Assembly: GCA_033032865.1 (NCBI GenBank)
Contig: JAWHQI010000165.1
Coordinates: 5,281,001 to 5,345,000 of the forward strand
DNA length: 64,000 nucleotides
Direction of reading: 5' to 3'
Origin: Dactylorhiza incarnata
Lineage: Eukaryota; Streptophyta; Magnoliopsida; Asparagales; Orchidaceae
Part shown: piece by piece, positions 33,117 through 44,572 of the stretch
Layout: every line of letters starts with the position of its first letter
Numbering within the stretch: position 1 is the first letter of the stretch
Notes under the pieces: generated by a model
Told to the model about the DNA's origin: nothing
What the model saw: the letters and a program-made list of their open reading frames with translations, nothing else
The model's database searches: none
Translations under genes and position numbers: made by a program

Positions 33117-34269
33117 TGAAAGTGGAGGTTAGATCTTAAATTACTCTAGAGGGGGGGTGAATAGAGTGTTAAAAACCTTTCCTTAGTTTTTATAGCAGAG
33201 TAAAAGTAGTGGTATATATGTGTAAGCAGTGTGAGATTAACTATATTAGTAGAAAAACTAAATAAGTAAAAGCACACAGCACAGCACAGAGAAATAAACA
33301 AACACAGAGGACACAAGGAAATATAGTGGTTCCCCAATAAATCTGGGTAGTCCACTCTTCTACCACCCTTGGTAGGAATCCACTAGGAGAGTTGATCAGG
33401 TGCCCTAGCACCAAGGTGATTTTGATCAGGTGTCCACACACCACAGAGCTTTTGTTCAGGTGCTCAAAACCAACTAGATTTTTTATTCAGGTGTCTTGCC
33501 ACCCGGGAGTTACACTTTTGAAGGGAGTATTAACCCTGTACAAGAGAGGTGAGAAAGAGTTTATAGTGTTCTTCTCTGTCAGGATGCTGAGAGAAGACTC
33601 TAGTGGATTTGTTGTAAAGCTCCCCCTGTCTGATTGAAGTATTTGACAGTTGGTGGAGAAGCTTTCTCTTAAAGCAGAAATCTTCTGTAGCAGATTGATC
33701 TGGAAGAAATAGTTCTTCAGATTCTTTGTTGCTCTTTTAGAAGACTGGAACTTGCAGCAGATATCTGAGGGTTTGATCTTTGAAGAAGATGTTCTCAGAG
33801 AGATGGTGATTGCTGCTTGAGGAAGAAGAAGACTGAGAATCTTTTACTGAGTGTTCTTCTTCTTTCTTTCTCTATTCTTGTTGTTATACTCTCTCTGTAT
33901 TCTGTAAGAATATTTGAATTCTATCGAGATAATAAGACAAGTAAAGTCTGTCTTGATACATTCTCTTTTTGGAAATAGAATAATCAGTCTTTAATTCTTT
34001 CTTGGAATAACAACAAAAACCAAATGACTTTGGCAGGTCCTTTAATTCCTTAGCCGTGAAATATTCCTTTGCATTAATTGTCAACGGCTATCTTTGTCTT
34101 GGAATAAGAAAAGAAAGGAATATAATAACTGAATATAATATCCTTACTTATCTGACTTGAATATGTCCAAAGATATTTGAATAGATCTGTTAAAGTCATC
34201 GATCTGTGTTCAGAGAACTGACAAATAACTGATAGTTAAGGTATTAATTGATCTAAAATCAGTGTTTGT

Positions 34270-34475
34270 CGATCTGAGCCTTAATAAAGAATTTGTCAAG
34301 CGCTGCTGGAATTCGTCGAGCACTACTCAGAGAATGTCGAATGCTGGCTGGAAATCTGTCGAGCACTGGCTAGAAAACTGTCGAGCGCTGGCTGGAAATC
34401 TGTCGAGCGCTGGCAGGAATTCGTCGAGCGCTGGCAGCCATCTGTCGAGCGCCGATAGCCATTTGTCGAACGCTG
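34270..34475 (-). repeat. TTCGTCGAGCGCTGG word array, S2 left LTR
   Basis: About nine tandem, imperfect units near GAATTCGTCGAGCGCTGGC or AATCTGTCGAGCGCTGGC, 20-24 bases each. The right LTR repeats the array at 53390-53585. In element sense it lies about 140 bases from the LTR start. Confidence 0.88.
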
Positions 34476-34480
34476 GGGAC
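34476..34480. repeat. TSD GGGAC, left of LARD-B complex
   Basis: GGGAC here and at 43446-43450. The intact sequence at 53580-53590 (CTGGGGACTTAAA) shows the empty site. Confidence 0.92.
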
Positions 34481-36239
34481 TGATGCGGAAATCTCGCACA
34501 CCGCTATAGGCGGTAGCTAGACTGCGGCACGAAATGGCAGTGTACCGATCGTTCAAGTAATATAAAATGGGAATGAATCCCCAAGTATCGATCTCAAAGG
34601 AACACAGTAAGGTGGAGTTTACTATTGAGGCAGGACTTGAGATTGAAGTCCTTTAGTCGGATGGGTGCGAAAGTGGGTGATTTGGGTTGTGGAAAATAAA
34701 GGAAAATACTACAACTACTCCTATGCAATGCCGCTATGCAATGCTTCGCTTGGTGGGCTGGAGACTAGGCAGGCCTTGAGCACGCTGCTTCACAAGGGCG
34801 GATGGACGAGTAGGCAAGCGGAATCGAACTGTGCAGGCCTTGAGCGCGCTTCTTCATTAGGCGAATGGATTACACGGGCCGCTATGCCACGCTTCGCTAC
34901 GCGGATGGACGAGTAGGCAAGCAGATGGAATGGTTCGCACCGGCGGAGTCGGAATGGATTACACGGGCCGCTATGCCACGCTTCGCTAGGCGGATGGAAG
35001 AGTAGGCATACGGATGAGGGTCGCAAGCACCTCGTCGACAAGCACGCCACTAGCAATTGCTAGTGCGGCACATGAACATGACGGTGGGATGGAGGATGGA
35101 ATGGGGCGCACCTCAAGCAACTTAAACACCAAAGCATTTCACATAGACATGAAATAAATAAATACAAACAAGTTTAAGTGCCACTTCATCATAATATAAA
35201 GATCTAACTACATACACACATCAATAAGAGAAGAACAAGACAAGAAATCGACCGAATCTGAAGGCTCGTTGTAGATTCACTTTTGGAATCGCCGGGTTGT
35301 GAATCCGCGTCCAAGCTCGGTCCGCAACTACGTCCGGGGTAGAGAGAGCTGTCACGACTCTCCAATGAGCCCGTCTTCTTCGTCTCACGATCCGGTAAAG
35401 GTTGCAAACTTCCCCTTGCTTGATGGCAATGGCGGCTAAATCTTCCTTTGAAGCTATAGGATGAAGGAGGAGGCCGAGATGATCTCCGGGCTCAAGATAG
35501 GCGTGAAAAATAGTCCAGGAGCAGCTCCTGAAGGTGGGCGGCGATGGACGGCGAAAAGGGCGCGGAACTGGAGCTCTGGGAGCGGGAAAAATGATCGATC
35601 AAGAATAGGGCAAGACCTGCGGCTTAAATAGAAATTCTGTCAGAAAATGGTCACGCACGATCGAACGCACGACCGTGCGCAGACCGTGCGTTATTAAATG
35701 AAAAAACTTGACTTGGGGAAAACGCTGCGCCGCCCGTGCATTTTGCTTACGCACGATCAACACCGCACGCACGGGCAAAATCTGATGCTCTGAAATCAAG
35801 AATACACAGGTCGACCGTGCGTTTTACTCACGCACGGGCAAACCGCCCGTGCGTAAGAACGCACGAGTAAACTCCGACGCTCCGTTTTCTGCCCAGACAC
35901 AAACGCACGACCGCAACCGACCGTGCATCAAGGAAATGCACGACCGTGTGATATGCACAGACATTTCTTCTGGGGAAAACGGGACGATCAGGTCACCTGC
36001 ATACAAGATATAACAGCTGGGAATACACGTCCAGCATCAGAAAAACATATAAGAAGGGAAGGGGAGCACCATGTGCTTACCCCCAATAATAAGGAGCGCA
36101 ATTGCACACCGGAATGGGCTTAAAGGTGCACCTAGCATGGAATAGTACAAATGAATGAAAACGTGCCTAAAATGAGCTGCATAGACTAGATAATCGGCCC
36201 GGATGAGTCCATAAATGTATATATAAATGGGACTCATCA
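34481..36239 (-). repeat. LARD-B LTR a
   Basis: It begins TGATGCGGAAATC, ends GACTCATCA and is 1759 bp, longer than b and c. The 18-bp palindrome is at 35048-35065. GCACGACCGTGCG-type inverted words cover about 35645-35950. A CTTAAATAG string near 35623 may replace the TATA box seen in the other copies. It shares with LARD-A the AATGCCGCTATGCAA block that b and c lack. Confidence 0.88.
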
Positions 36240-37056
36240 CACCCCCAGACTTACCTGTTTGCGCGTCCCGAGCAAACAAATCCCTCAAGCGGATAAGAAA
36301 AACATAAGCTGACATAGAAATTGTAAAGCGGAGTACCATGCGAAGTCGCATGCTCATGCGCATAGAAATACAGTAGATAAAATTTCTAATTATACATATT
36401 AGTTTATAATTTTCTAGGGGCGTATTTATATATTACATTTACTCAAAAAGTGAATCACGGTGAATCATAAGGTCGTACATAGGAAGAAAGTAAACTGAAC
36501 GCTGAGGCGAGCATTGCCAAAGATCAGGGCTCGGGACAAACTCCATTGAAATCCATCAATGTCGGTGACCATAAGCTTGCCGGTTCGCACTCTCTCCACG
36601 GCACATGTTTGACTCAACTGCGTGAATCAATAGGACTTTAGGTTTTAGATGAGGCTTGGGTTTAGGTGAGGTATACAATGATAAAAACGACGGCTCAAGC
36701 ACTAAACCCAAATGGGCTAGAACGGAAAACTATACTCAAGCACCACAAAAAGATACGCGGGTACACCACACCTCCAGACTTGGACTTGACTACATGGGTG
36801 TGTGCACCGCCTACTCCCAATCACAATTCTATAAAGATTTTCAATTAAGCACTGCTTCTTTTTCTTTTCTTTTTACTTCTTTTCTTTTTCACATTTTTTT
36901 TCTTTTCAACACATTTTCAGCAAGATAGCAATGAAGCGCATCCACATTTTCACAAAAAATATCACCACATCAACACCCCAATCATGAAAATAATAAACAA
37001 CTAAAGCTCAAATTTGGGTGTGCGGCTAAGATTGGCTTTTAGGCTTTGGTGAGATA
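36240..37056 (-). other. Truncated LARD interior between LTRs a and b
   Basis: It starts with the polypurine tract (36240-36252) and hairpin, as in LARD-A, and follows the 3' non-coding region up to GGCTTTGGTGAGAT. It then joins directly to AAAACT and LTR b. Compared with LARD-A (28780 to 31098), the ORF and primer site are missing. A variant tract CCTCCAGACTT is at 36771-36781. Confidence 0.8.
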
Positions 37057-37062
37057 AAAACT

Positions 37063-38627
37063 TGATGCGCAAATCTTAGCACACCGCTATAGGCGGTAGC
37101 AAGACTGCGACACAAAACGGCAGTGTACCGATCGTTCAAGTAATATAAAACGAGGAGCAAATCCCCGTGTATCGATCTCGAAGGAACACAGTAAGCTGGA
37201 GTTAACTTTCAAGGAGGGACTTGAGATCGAATTCCTTTAGGTCGGTTGAAACGTGAACGAGATGGATTGGTTTATGAAAAATAAACGAAAACAACTACTC
37301 AACTACTCCTATGCAGGCCTTGGGCGTACTGCTTCGCTAGGCGGGATGGAAACTACATAGGCCTTGAACGCACTACTTCGCAATGGCGGATGGACGAGTA
37401 GGCAAGCGGATGGAGTGGTAAGTGCGGAATCGAACTGTGTAGGCCTTGAGCGCAATGTTTCGTTACGCGAATGGATTACATGGGCCGCTATGCCACGTTT
37501 CACTAGGCGGATGGATGAGAGGGCTAGCGGATGGATTGGTTCGCACCGGCGGGGTTGAGGTGAATTACACTGGCCGCTATGCCACGCTTCACTAGGCGGA
37601 TGGAAGAGTAGTCTTACAGAATGAGGGTCGCAAGCACCTCGTCGACAAGCACGCCACTAGCAATTGCTAGTGCGGCACACAAACATGATGTCTGGATGGA
37701 GGATGGAATGGGGCGCACCTCATACACACATATGAATAATATGAACTCATAAACATGAATTAAACATTACAAAGCAAGATTCATAGTGCACATCATCAAA
37801 AGATAGAAGAATGCAGCTTATGCAATCTTCAAAATAAAAGGGGAGAAAGCAAGGAATCAACCCAATCCAAAGTCTTGTAGAAGATTCACGGTTGGAATCG
37901 CTGGGTTGTCAATCCGCGTCCAAGCTCGGTCCTCAACTGCGTCCGGGGTAGAGAAGGCTGTCACTACCTTCCAATGGCCCGTCTTCTTCTTGTCACGATC
38001 CGGCCACAAGACCAAAGCTTCCTTCTCCTTGGATGATGATGGATGTAGGGCTAGATCCCTCTCCTTGAAGCTTGAGGATGATGGAGGACGCCTAGAACGA
38101 AAAAATGCAAAAAATGGCGCTCAAAAAGACCTAGAAACGAAGTCGATGCGGCTGTTTTCGCGGAGCAGCTATTTATAGACAGGTGCAGAATTTTGTTCAT
38201 GCACGACCAAACGCACGACCGTGCGTAAAAATGCAAGACCAAATTCAGAATGCTGTTTTGGGCCGCAAATGAACGCATGATCGCAGCCGACCGTGCGTAA
38301 AGAAAATGCACGACCGTGCGATTCATGCAGACATGAAAACTGGAATAATTGATGATCTACCCACCTGCACATCACCAAACATCAATCATACAGCTGGGAA
38401 TACCATTCCAGCTCAATCCAAATACATAAAAAAGGGTTGGGGAGCACCGTGTGCTTACCCCCAACAACATAGCGCGCAATTGCACACCAAAATGGGCCCA
38501 AAGAGAGCACTTTGTGAAGAAATGTGTTCAAGTGAAGTTTAAGCGATAATGAACTAAAAGTGAAGTGCAAATGCATGAAAACTAGCCCAGATGAGTCCAA
38601 ATATGTGTGTATAAATGATACTCATCA
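37063..38627 (-). repeat. LARD-B LTR b
   Basis: 1565 bp, TGATGCGCAAATCTTAG to CTCATCA, closely similar to LTR c. The 18-bp palindrome is at 37655-37672, the TATA candidate (minus CTATAAATAG) at 38169-38178 and CGCACGACCGTGCG words at 38197-38330, upstream of it in element sense. Confidence 0.9.
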
Positions 38628-40453
38628 CACCCCCAGACTTACTCGTTTGCTCGTCCCGAGCAAACTATCTCCCATGTGAAGTAGAAAAATCATAAGCTGG
38701 CAAAGTAATTGAATATGCGAAGTACAATGCGAAGTCGCTTACACGCGCGCGTTGAAATTTCAGTAGAAAAACCTTTTAAACATGCGAAATAGATTAGAAT
38801 TTTCTAGATTGCGTTTCTACTTATTATTGCTACTCATAATTTGAATCGTGGTAAATCCTTCAATCACGCGTAGGGTGAAAGTAGCTCGATCACTAAGTGG
38901 AATATTGCCAGAGATCGAGGACTGGGACAAACTCCAAAGAAATCCATCAATGACGATGGCCATAAGCTTGCCCGTTCACACTCTCTCCACGACACTAGTT
39001 ACGTTCAGAGTGCGAATCAATAGGACTTTTAGGTTATGATTTAGGCTTAGGTTACGGTGTGGTAGACAATGATAAACATGTGGGCTTAGCACACCTAACC
39101 CAAATGAGCTCGCAATAAAAACACTATCCGGCAATAATGAAAAATGTGTACACCACACCCCCAGACTTAAACATGAAACTATGGGGTGTGTACACCACCT
39201 ATTCCCAAATACATTGCTTTACACTTTTTTTTTAATTTCTTTTCACATTTTTTTCCTCTTCTCTTTTTTTTAAATTATAAATTTGCACATATAATAACAA
39301 ACACAGCTATATTTTCAATAACGCATTCCCACCACAACCACAAATATACACAGCCTCAACACCCAACTTTTAAATGCACAAATTGCTTGAGCTCAGAATT
39401 TGGTGTGTGATTAGGATAGTCATTTTTGCTTTGGTGAATTGAAGATGGAGTTGAATCAAATGGTAGGGATTAGGCACAAAGGGGCTAAGCAAGGATAGAG
39501 CGTTTAGGAATGGTGCAAAGGCTCAACAGGGCCAAAGAATGGCCTATATCACACTCGCACAAATGAAATAACCTATACCCATGCTTCGAGAGTCGCTAGG
39601 GGCAAGTTCTTAGCCACCGAGAAAGAATATCCTTCCTCCCGACTCGAGCAATACATCACTAGCGATCGTCTACACACGCACCTAAACTATCGTCGGATTC
39701 AACTAGATTCACGAAATACGAGTAGAATAAACAGTATTCACGCAATTGGAAAATTATAAAACTAAATGCATGAGAAAAAGCTAATTCTACAAGAATTTCA
39801 ACACGAGACGCGAGCACTCGACTAGGAGCACTGCTAGAGTCAACATGTTACTCTGCCACTAAATCCTATGCCAGCATCATGATCTTTCAATCACACAGAA
39901 AAATAATATTTACCCGAGACGCATAGACAAATAAGGGCGTACTCAAGTGGGTGTTGTGATGTGCTGTGAAGATGAACAATACAAAATAAATGAGATTAAT
40001 ATACTTCTAGTATGCAAATGATATGTGCACGTGCAGTGGGTAACACATAGCGGCTCACCCCCAGACTTAATCTAAGCAATTGACACAAATTACGTAACCA
40101 TGAAAATTAAATAAAAGACTAGGGGAAGAAACGTTACCCATGCTCAGAAATGAGCATACCAGAAGATTGGCGTTAGTACAAAGAATCCACTCCCATATCC
40201 GCCAAACAAGAAAATCGTCGCGCACCTGCAGGCAAAAGACTCCACGCGCAAAGTATATATGTAAAACTAAACTATTAACATGTTAGAGAAAAATAAAAGC
40301 AACAAAAGCTTGGGTTGTCTCCCAGCAGTGCTTTTGTTTACCGTCCTTAAGCTAGACTTAATACATGTATTATGCAGTTTTATAGGATTGTCTAATCATA
40401 AAAGCAACAGTTAATAAAGTCTACTAATTATTATTACACAACCAACAGAGAAA
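38628..40453 (-). other. 3' non-coding region of LARD-B
   Basis: CCCCCAGACTT occurs at 38630-38640 (next to the LTR), 39158-39168 and 40058-40068, spaced as in LARD-A. The perfect 9-bp-arm hairpin is at 38645-38665. A T/C-rich tract is at 39222-39275. No coding region was recognised. Confidence 0.7.
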
Positions 40454-41626
40454 TCAACTATATGTTGATTTAAAGTGATAACTAGAAATGAAAGAAATGG
40501 GTCCGAAGACCCAGCAGTAGGGGTAGAAAGAAGGATTTATCCTCCATCCCCAAATCTCTTTCTTTTTCGCCTTCTTCTTCTCTTCCGACATTTGCTCGGG
40601 ATATGAATATCTTTTGCCTCCCTGCAGCCAATCCTTCAAGGGAAACACCATAACTGCACTGTATTTCCCTTGCCAGTATTGGTTTTCATCATTACCCAAA
40701 AATGAAACATACTCAAACTCCTGCATGGATGGAAAAGAATAAGCATTAAAAATATCAGGAAGAGGGGATAAAGGTGGATCAGCAGTGGAGAGCATTTCAG
40801 ATTCAACTTCCCAAAGAATTGCCACTGCTGAATCCCCCTGCACATGTTCAAGAAAAGAAGGGTGGTCGGGAAATAAAATAGAAGAAAGATAAAAATAATC
40901 GATAATCATGGGAGTGATCCCGGTTTCACTCCCAGCAAATTCCAAGCATAGATCATTATCATCATCGTAAGTGTCATAGCGAGGAGAACTCAAGAACTCA
41001 GGATCCTTGATGGCGTGTTGGAACTCCTCGTCCCATGAAGAAGTGCAAACCTCCTCATCAGAAGGAGTGTCCTCCTCATCCCACCTTGGCGCAACCTCGT
41101 GTTCCAAATCATCACCCCGCTCAATTACTTCGACAGGATCATCAACAAAAGGTGTAGAAAAAACATGTAAAGAAACTGGAGGAGCATCAGAATCAGAAAG
41201 TAAAATATCAAGTTCCTCCGTAAAAAGATCCGCAAGCACCTCCCCACTGGAGAGAACAATCTCCTCATCCCACTCTGGTTCATCATGGAGCTCCCAAATC
41301 TCACCTTGTTGGCCATCAAATGAATCGTCATCACTAGGAGTGAAGCCATACACAGGGAGTGAGGAGTCCATGCACGAAACAAGATCGGGGGTAGAGGGCA
41401 CGATTGCCTCCATGGGTAAAGAATGAGTGATAGGGACAATGTTGTCATGAGTAGAGGAGTGGCGGTCAGGATTGAAGAGACTAGGACAGTCCCTCAATTC
41501 ATGACCCTCTCCTCGGCACAACAAGCAAATAAAGTTCCTACACTGCCTAGCATTTAACTCCTTCATTTGGTCTATATAATAAACCATCCTTTCGTAGGTG
41601 CTAGGAGAAATATCCCATGACGACAT
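40454..41626 (-). CDS. Gag-like acidic zinc-knuckle protein of LARD-B
   Basis: An intact 390-residue frame. I chose the Met of MSSWDISPS at 41626 because LARD-A keeps the same start; upstream codons are not shared. A CX2CX4HX4C knuckle (CLLCRGEGHELRDC) lies at about residues 33-46. A very acidic middle follows, with EEDTPSDEEVCTSSWDEE, and then a basic patch near the C-terminus (EEKKKAKKKE). The frame is the only ORF of the element and begins about 250 bases after the primer site, the position of gag. It may bind the element's RNA during packaging by an autonomous partner. I do not recognise a capsid fold. Confidence 0.75.
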   Translation of the reverse strand: MSSWDISPSTYERMVYYIDQMKELNARQCRNFICLLCRGEGHELRDCPSLFNPDRHSSTHDNIVPITHSLPMEAIVPSTPDLVSCMDSSLPVYGFTPSDDDSFDGQQGEIWELHDEPEWDEEIVLSSGEVLADLFTEELDILLSDSDAPPVSLHVFSTPFVDDPVEVIERGDDLEHEVAPRWDEEDTPSDEEVCTSSWDEEFQHAIKDPEFLSSPRYDTYDDDNDLCLEFAGSETGITPMIIDYFYLSSILFPDHPSFLEHVQGDSAVAILWEVESEMLSTADPPLSPLPDIFNAYSFPSMQEFEYVSFLGNDENQYWQGKYSAVMVFPLKDWLQGGKRYSYPEQMSEEKKKAKKKEIWGWRINPSFYPYCWVFGPISFISSYHFKSTYS

Positions 41627-41854
41627 TTTAAACAATAAAAGCAGATATAATGAAACTGAAATTCTTTGCAAGGAAATCTACACAAACTAATAAGACTCCT
41701 TGGATTAAACATGCCTACAACTCTAAAATAGGAGAGAGAAAAAATAACAAACAATATATAATTAAAAAGCAAACAAAAATAACAAAGCGGCTATACACAC
41801 TGGAAGAACTACTCTCTCTTGCTCTCCCTCTCAAGAAAACTCACACGTCTGTGT

Positions 41855-41872
41855 TCCCCGGCAATGGCGCCA
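41855..41872 (-). other. tRNA-Asp primer-binding site, LARD-B
   Basis: The + strand reads TCCCCGGCAATGGCGCCA, one mismatch from the LARD-A site and from tRNA-Asp. It lies 6 bases from LTR c. Confidence 0.88.
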
Positions 41873-41878
41873 AAAACT

Positions 41879-43445
41879 TGATGCGCAAATCTTAGCACAC
41901 CGCTATAGGCGGTAGAAAGACTGCGACACGAAACGGCAGTGTACCGATCGTTCAAGTAATATAAAACGAGGAGCAAATCCCCGTGTATCGATCTCGAAGG
42001 AACACAGTAAGGTGGAGTTAACTTTCAAGGAGGGACTTGAGATCGAAGTCCTTTAGGTCGGGTGAAACGTGAACGGGATGGATTGGTTTATGAAAAATAA
42101 ACGAAAACAACTACTCAACTACTCCTATGCAGGCCTTGGGCGCACTGCTTCGCTAGGCGGGATGGAAACTACGTAGGCCTTGAACGCACTACTTCGCAAG
42201 GGCGGATGGACGAGTAGGCAAGCGGATGGAGTGGTAAGTGCGGAATCGAACTGTGTAGGCCTTGAGCGCGCCGCTTCGTTAGGCGAATGGATTACACGGG
42301 CCGCTATGCCACGTTTCACCAGGCGGATGGACGAGAACGCTAGCAGATGGAATGGTTCGCACCGGCGGGGTTGAGGTGGATTACACGGGCCGCTATGCCA
42401 CGCTTCACTAGGCAGAAGGAAGAGTAGTCTTACAGAATGAGGGTCGCAAGCACCTCATCGATAAGCACGCCACTAGCAATTGCTAGTGCGGCACACAAAC
42501 ATGACGTCGGGATGGAGGATGGAACGGGGCGCACCTCATACATATATATGAATAATTTGAACTCATAAACATGAATTAAACATTATAAAGCAAGATTCAT
42601 AGTGCACATCATCAAAAGATAGAAGAATGTAGCTTATACAATCATCAAAATAAAAGGGGAGAAAGCAAGGAATTGACCCAATCCAAAGTCTTGTCGAAGA
42701 TTCACGGTTGGAATCGCTGGGTTGTCAATCTGCGTCCAAGCTCGGTCCTCAACTGCATCCGGGGTAGAGAAGGCTGTCACTACCTTCCAATGGCCCGTCT
42801 TCTTCGTGTCACGATCCGGCCACAAGACCAAAGTTTCCTTCTCCTTGGATGATGATGGATGTAGGGCTAGATCCCTATCCTTGAAGCTTGAGGATGATGG
42901 AGGAGGCCTAGAATGAAAAAAGGCAAAAAACGACGCTCAAAAAGACCTAGAAACGAAGTCGATGCGGCTGTTTTCGCTGAGCATCTATTTATAGACAGGT
43001 GCAGAATTTTGTTCATGCACGACCAAACGCACGACCGTGCGTAAAAAAGCACGACCAAATTTAGAATGCTGTTTTTGGGCTGCAAATGAACCCACGATCG
43101 CAGCCGACCGTGCGTAAAGAAAATGCACGACCGTGCGATTCATGCAGACATGAAAACTGGGCATAATTGATTATCTACCCACCTGCACAGCACCAAACAT
43201 CAATCATACAGCTGGGAATACCCTTCCAGCTCAATCTAAATACATAAAAAAGGGTTGGGGAGCACAGTGTGCTTACTCCCAACAGCATAGCGCGCAATTG
43301 CACACCAAAATGGGCCCAAAGAGTGCACTTTGTGAAGAAATGTGTTCAAGTGAAGTTTAAGCGATAATGAACTAAAAGTGAAGTGCAAATGCATGAAAAC
43401 TAGCCCAGGTGAGTCCAAATATGTGTATATAAATGGGACTCATCA
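41879..43445 (-). repeat. LARD-B LTR c (5' LTR)
   Basis: 1567 bp, partner of LTR b. The 18-bp palindrome is at 42471-42488, the TATA candidate at 42985-42994 (minus CTATAAATAG) and CGCACGACCGTGCG words at about 43014-43140. It ends CATCA against the GGGAC duplication. Confidence 0.9.
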
Positions 43446-43450
43446 GGGAC
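43446..43450. repeat. TSD GGGAC, right of LARD-B complex
   Basis: It matches 34476-34480. Confidence 0.92.
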
Positions 43451-43584
43451 TTAAATTTTTCCTTAAGTTTCAGCTAATCTATCAGCCTAAAGACTTGACC
43501 CTTAAACTATACAATGGGGTCAACTTGATCCTAGGTCAACATATAGTGATCCTGGACCAAATCAGTAATAGGGTTGTTCCAACA
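43451..43584 (-). repeat. S2 left LTR (3' LTR), second segment
   Basis: It continues the LTR after LARD-B and matches 53586-53718, ending TTGTTCCAACA. Confidence 0.92.
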
Positions 43585-43603
43585 ATCTCCCCTATTTGGG
43601 TTA
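43585..43603 (-). other. Polypurine tract of S2
   Basis: The minus strand reads AAATAGGGGAGAT against the 3' LTR start TGTTGGAAC, nearly the same tract as in S1. Confidence 0.85.
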
Positions 43604-43778
43604 GGATACTATTTGACAATCAATCAAATAAGTACAACAAAAAAATAAACAGCAGAGCATAAAAATATCTGACAGAATGTAAATTCATTTCAGCAGATAG
43701 AATAGAATGTAGTGCTCTGAGTTTATAAACTTTACAAACAAAATGTCAAACAAGATCTAAATAAAGTCTGAACCTTTT

Positions 43779-44275
43779 TCATTTCTTTGCTGAGGAGGTC
43801 TTGAAGATAATTTTTCTGTTAGGATCTTCAGATTTCTTCTTACTCAAATAGAGATCCTGAGCTCCCAGAATAGTTTGAGATTTGTTTTGAATAACTACTG
43901 CTTGTGGGTGCTGAATCAAGAATTCTTCAGCATTGAACAGATTCTTTGATTTATACTTTTCAAATTCTTTTCTTCTGTACTCTGACATGGTTGAATACTG
44001 AGAATAATCTTTTCCTTCAACTTTTTCTTTATTTATTTGAGCTGTAGCAATTGTCTCCTTGAATCTAGCCATCTGAGTTATTTCTTCAGCTTCTGTATCA
44101 ACAGGGGAATAAGGCCTTTCATCAGAATCAATGGCCTGCAATGAAGATTGGTCAGAAGGGGTATTTCTTTGCATGTGCAAGGATCCATCAGATATATGAT
44201 ATTTGTATTCTGTGGAAACATTTCTGGAAGAGTTTGAAGGAAGTCCTGAGGACCAAGATCTCTGATAACCACTTG
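43779..44275 (-). pseudogene. S2 envelope-like ORF, C-terminal part
   Basis: The frame 44180-43779 is charged and ends KIIFKTSSAKK. Similar coding texture extends upstream to about 44275 without an ATG. It holds a YRRKEFEKYKSKN segment and a following helix, comparable in place to the basic end of the S1 ORF (the RRVYRRDK region). It belongs to the same ancestral ORF as 45004-46542. Confidence 0.6.
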
Positions 44276-44570
44276 TGCTAATATTGATTCTGATGATTCA
44301 TCTTCCAAGAAGAGAAAGAAAAGAAAAGCAAAGTCAAAGGCTGTCCCTAAGCCTCCTAATCCTGAAAATGATATCCCTTATTATATTCTTCATAACATTA
44401 CTCTTGATAAAGATACTCCACAATGGATGAAATTCTCAAGGAATGAAAACAAAAGAAGAAAGAAGATGAGAAAGACTGGTTATTATTCTGACAAGCCTGT
44501 CAAATATAATCATCCTCCTCCTCCTCCAGCAGCAGGTTCAGCAGCACCCTTTTCTTCATCTCAGAAGTCC
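44276..44570 (+). pseudogene. Inverted coding segment inside S2 env-like region
   Basis: On the + strand, opposite to everything around it, an open frame from about 44265 reads as ordinary coding sequence: DSDDSSSKKRKKRKAKSK, then PPNPENDIPYY, QWMKFSR and a Pro-rich end. The minus strand here has stops or low-complexity text. It looks like a micro-inversion within the envelope-like ORF, breakpoints about 44275 and 44530-44575. The basic run resembles a nuclear-localisation signal. It could instead be foreign sequence captured in reverse. Confidence 0.5.
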
Positions 44571-44572
44571 AC

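Larger units (their letters stand above)
33117..34480 (-). repeat. S2 left LTR (3' LTR), first segment
   Basis: It starts TGAAAGTGGAGG and matches 52220-53580. On the + strand it opens with AGAGGGGGGGTGAATAG, the inverse of the C-run LTR end seen in S1 and S3. LARD-B cuts it at 34480; the remaining 134 bp are at 43451-43584. Confidence 0.92.
34481..43445 (-). mobile_element. LARD-B complex, three-LTR non-autonomous element
   Basis: One unit flanked by GGGAC duplications holds three LTRs in the same orientation: a (34481-36239), b (37063-38627) and c (41879-43445). Between b and c is a full interior with primer site, gag-like ORF and polypurine tract. Between a and b only 823 bp of interior remain. 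LTR a and its interior resemble LARD-A more than they resemble b and c, so two subfamilies are joined. It is a relative of LARD-A inserted in the S2 LTR. Confidence 0.9.

Noticed and set aside
41007..41426. Ser-rich + strand frame of 139 codons
   Set aside because: Antisense shadow of the LARD-B gag-like ORF, whose acidic codons read as Ser on the other strand.
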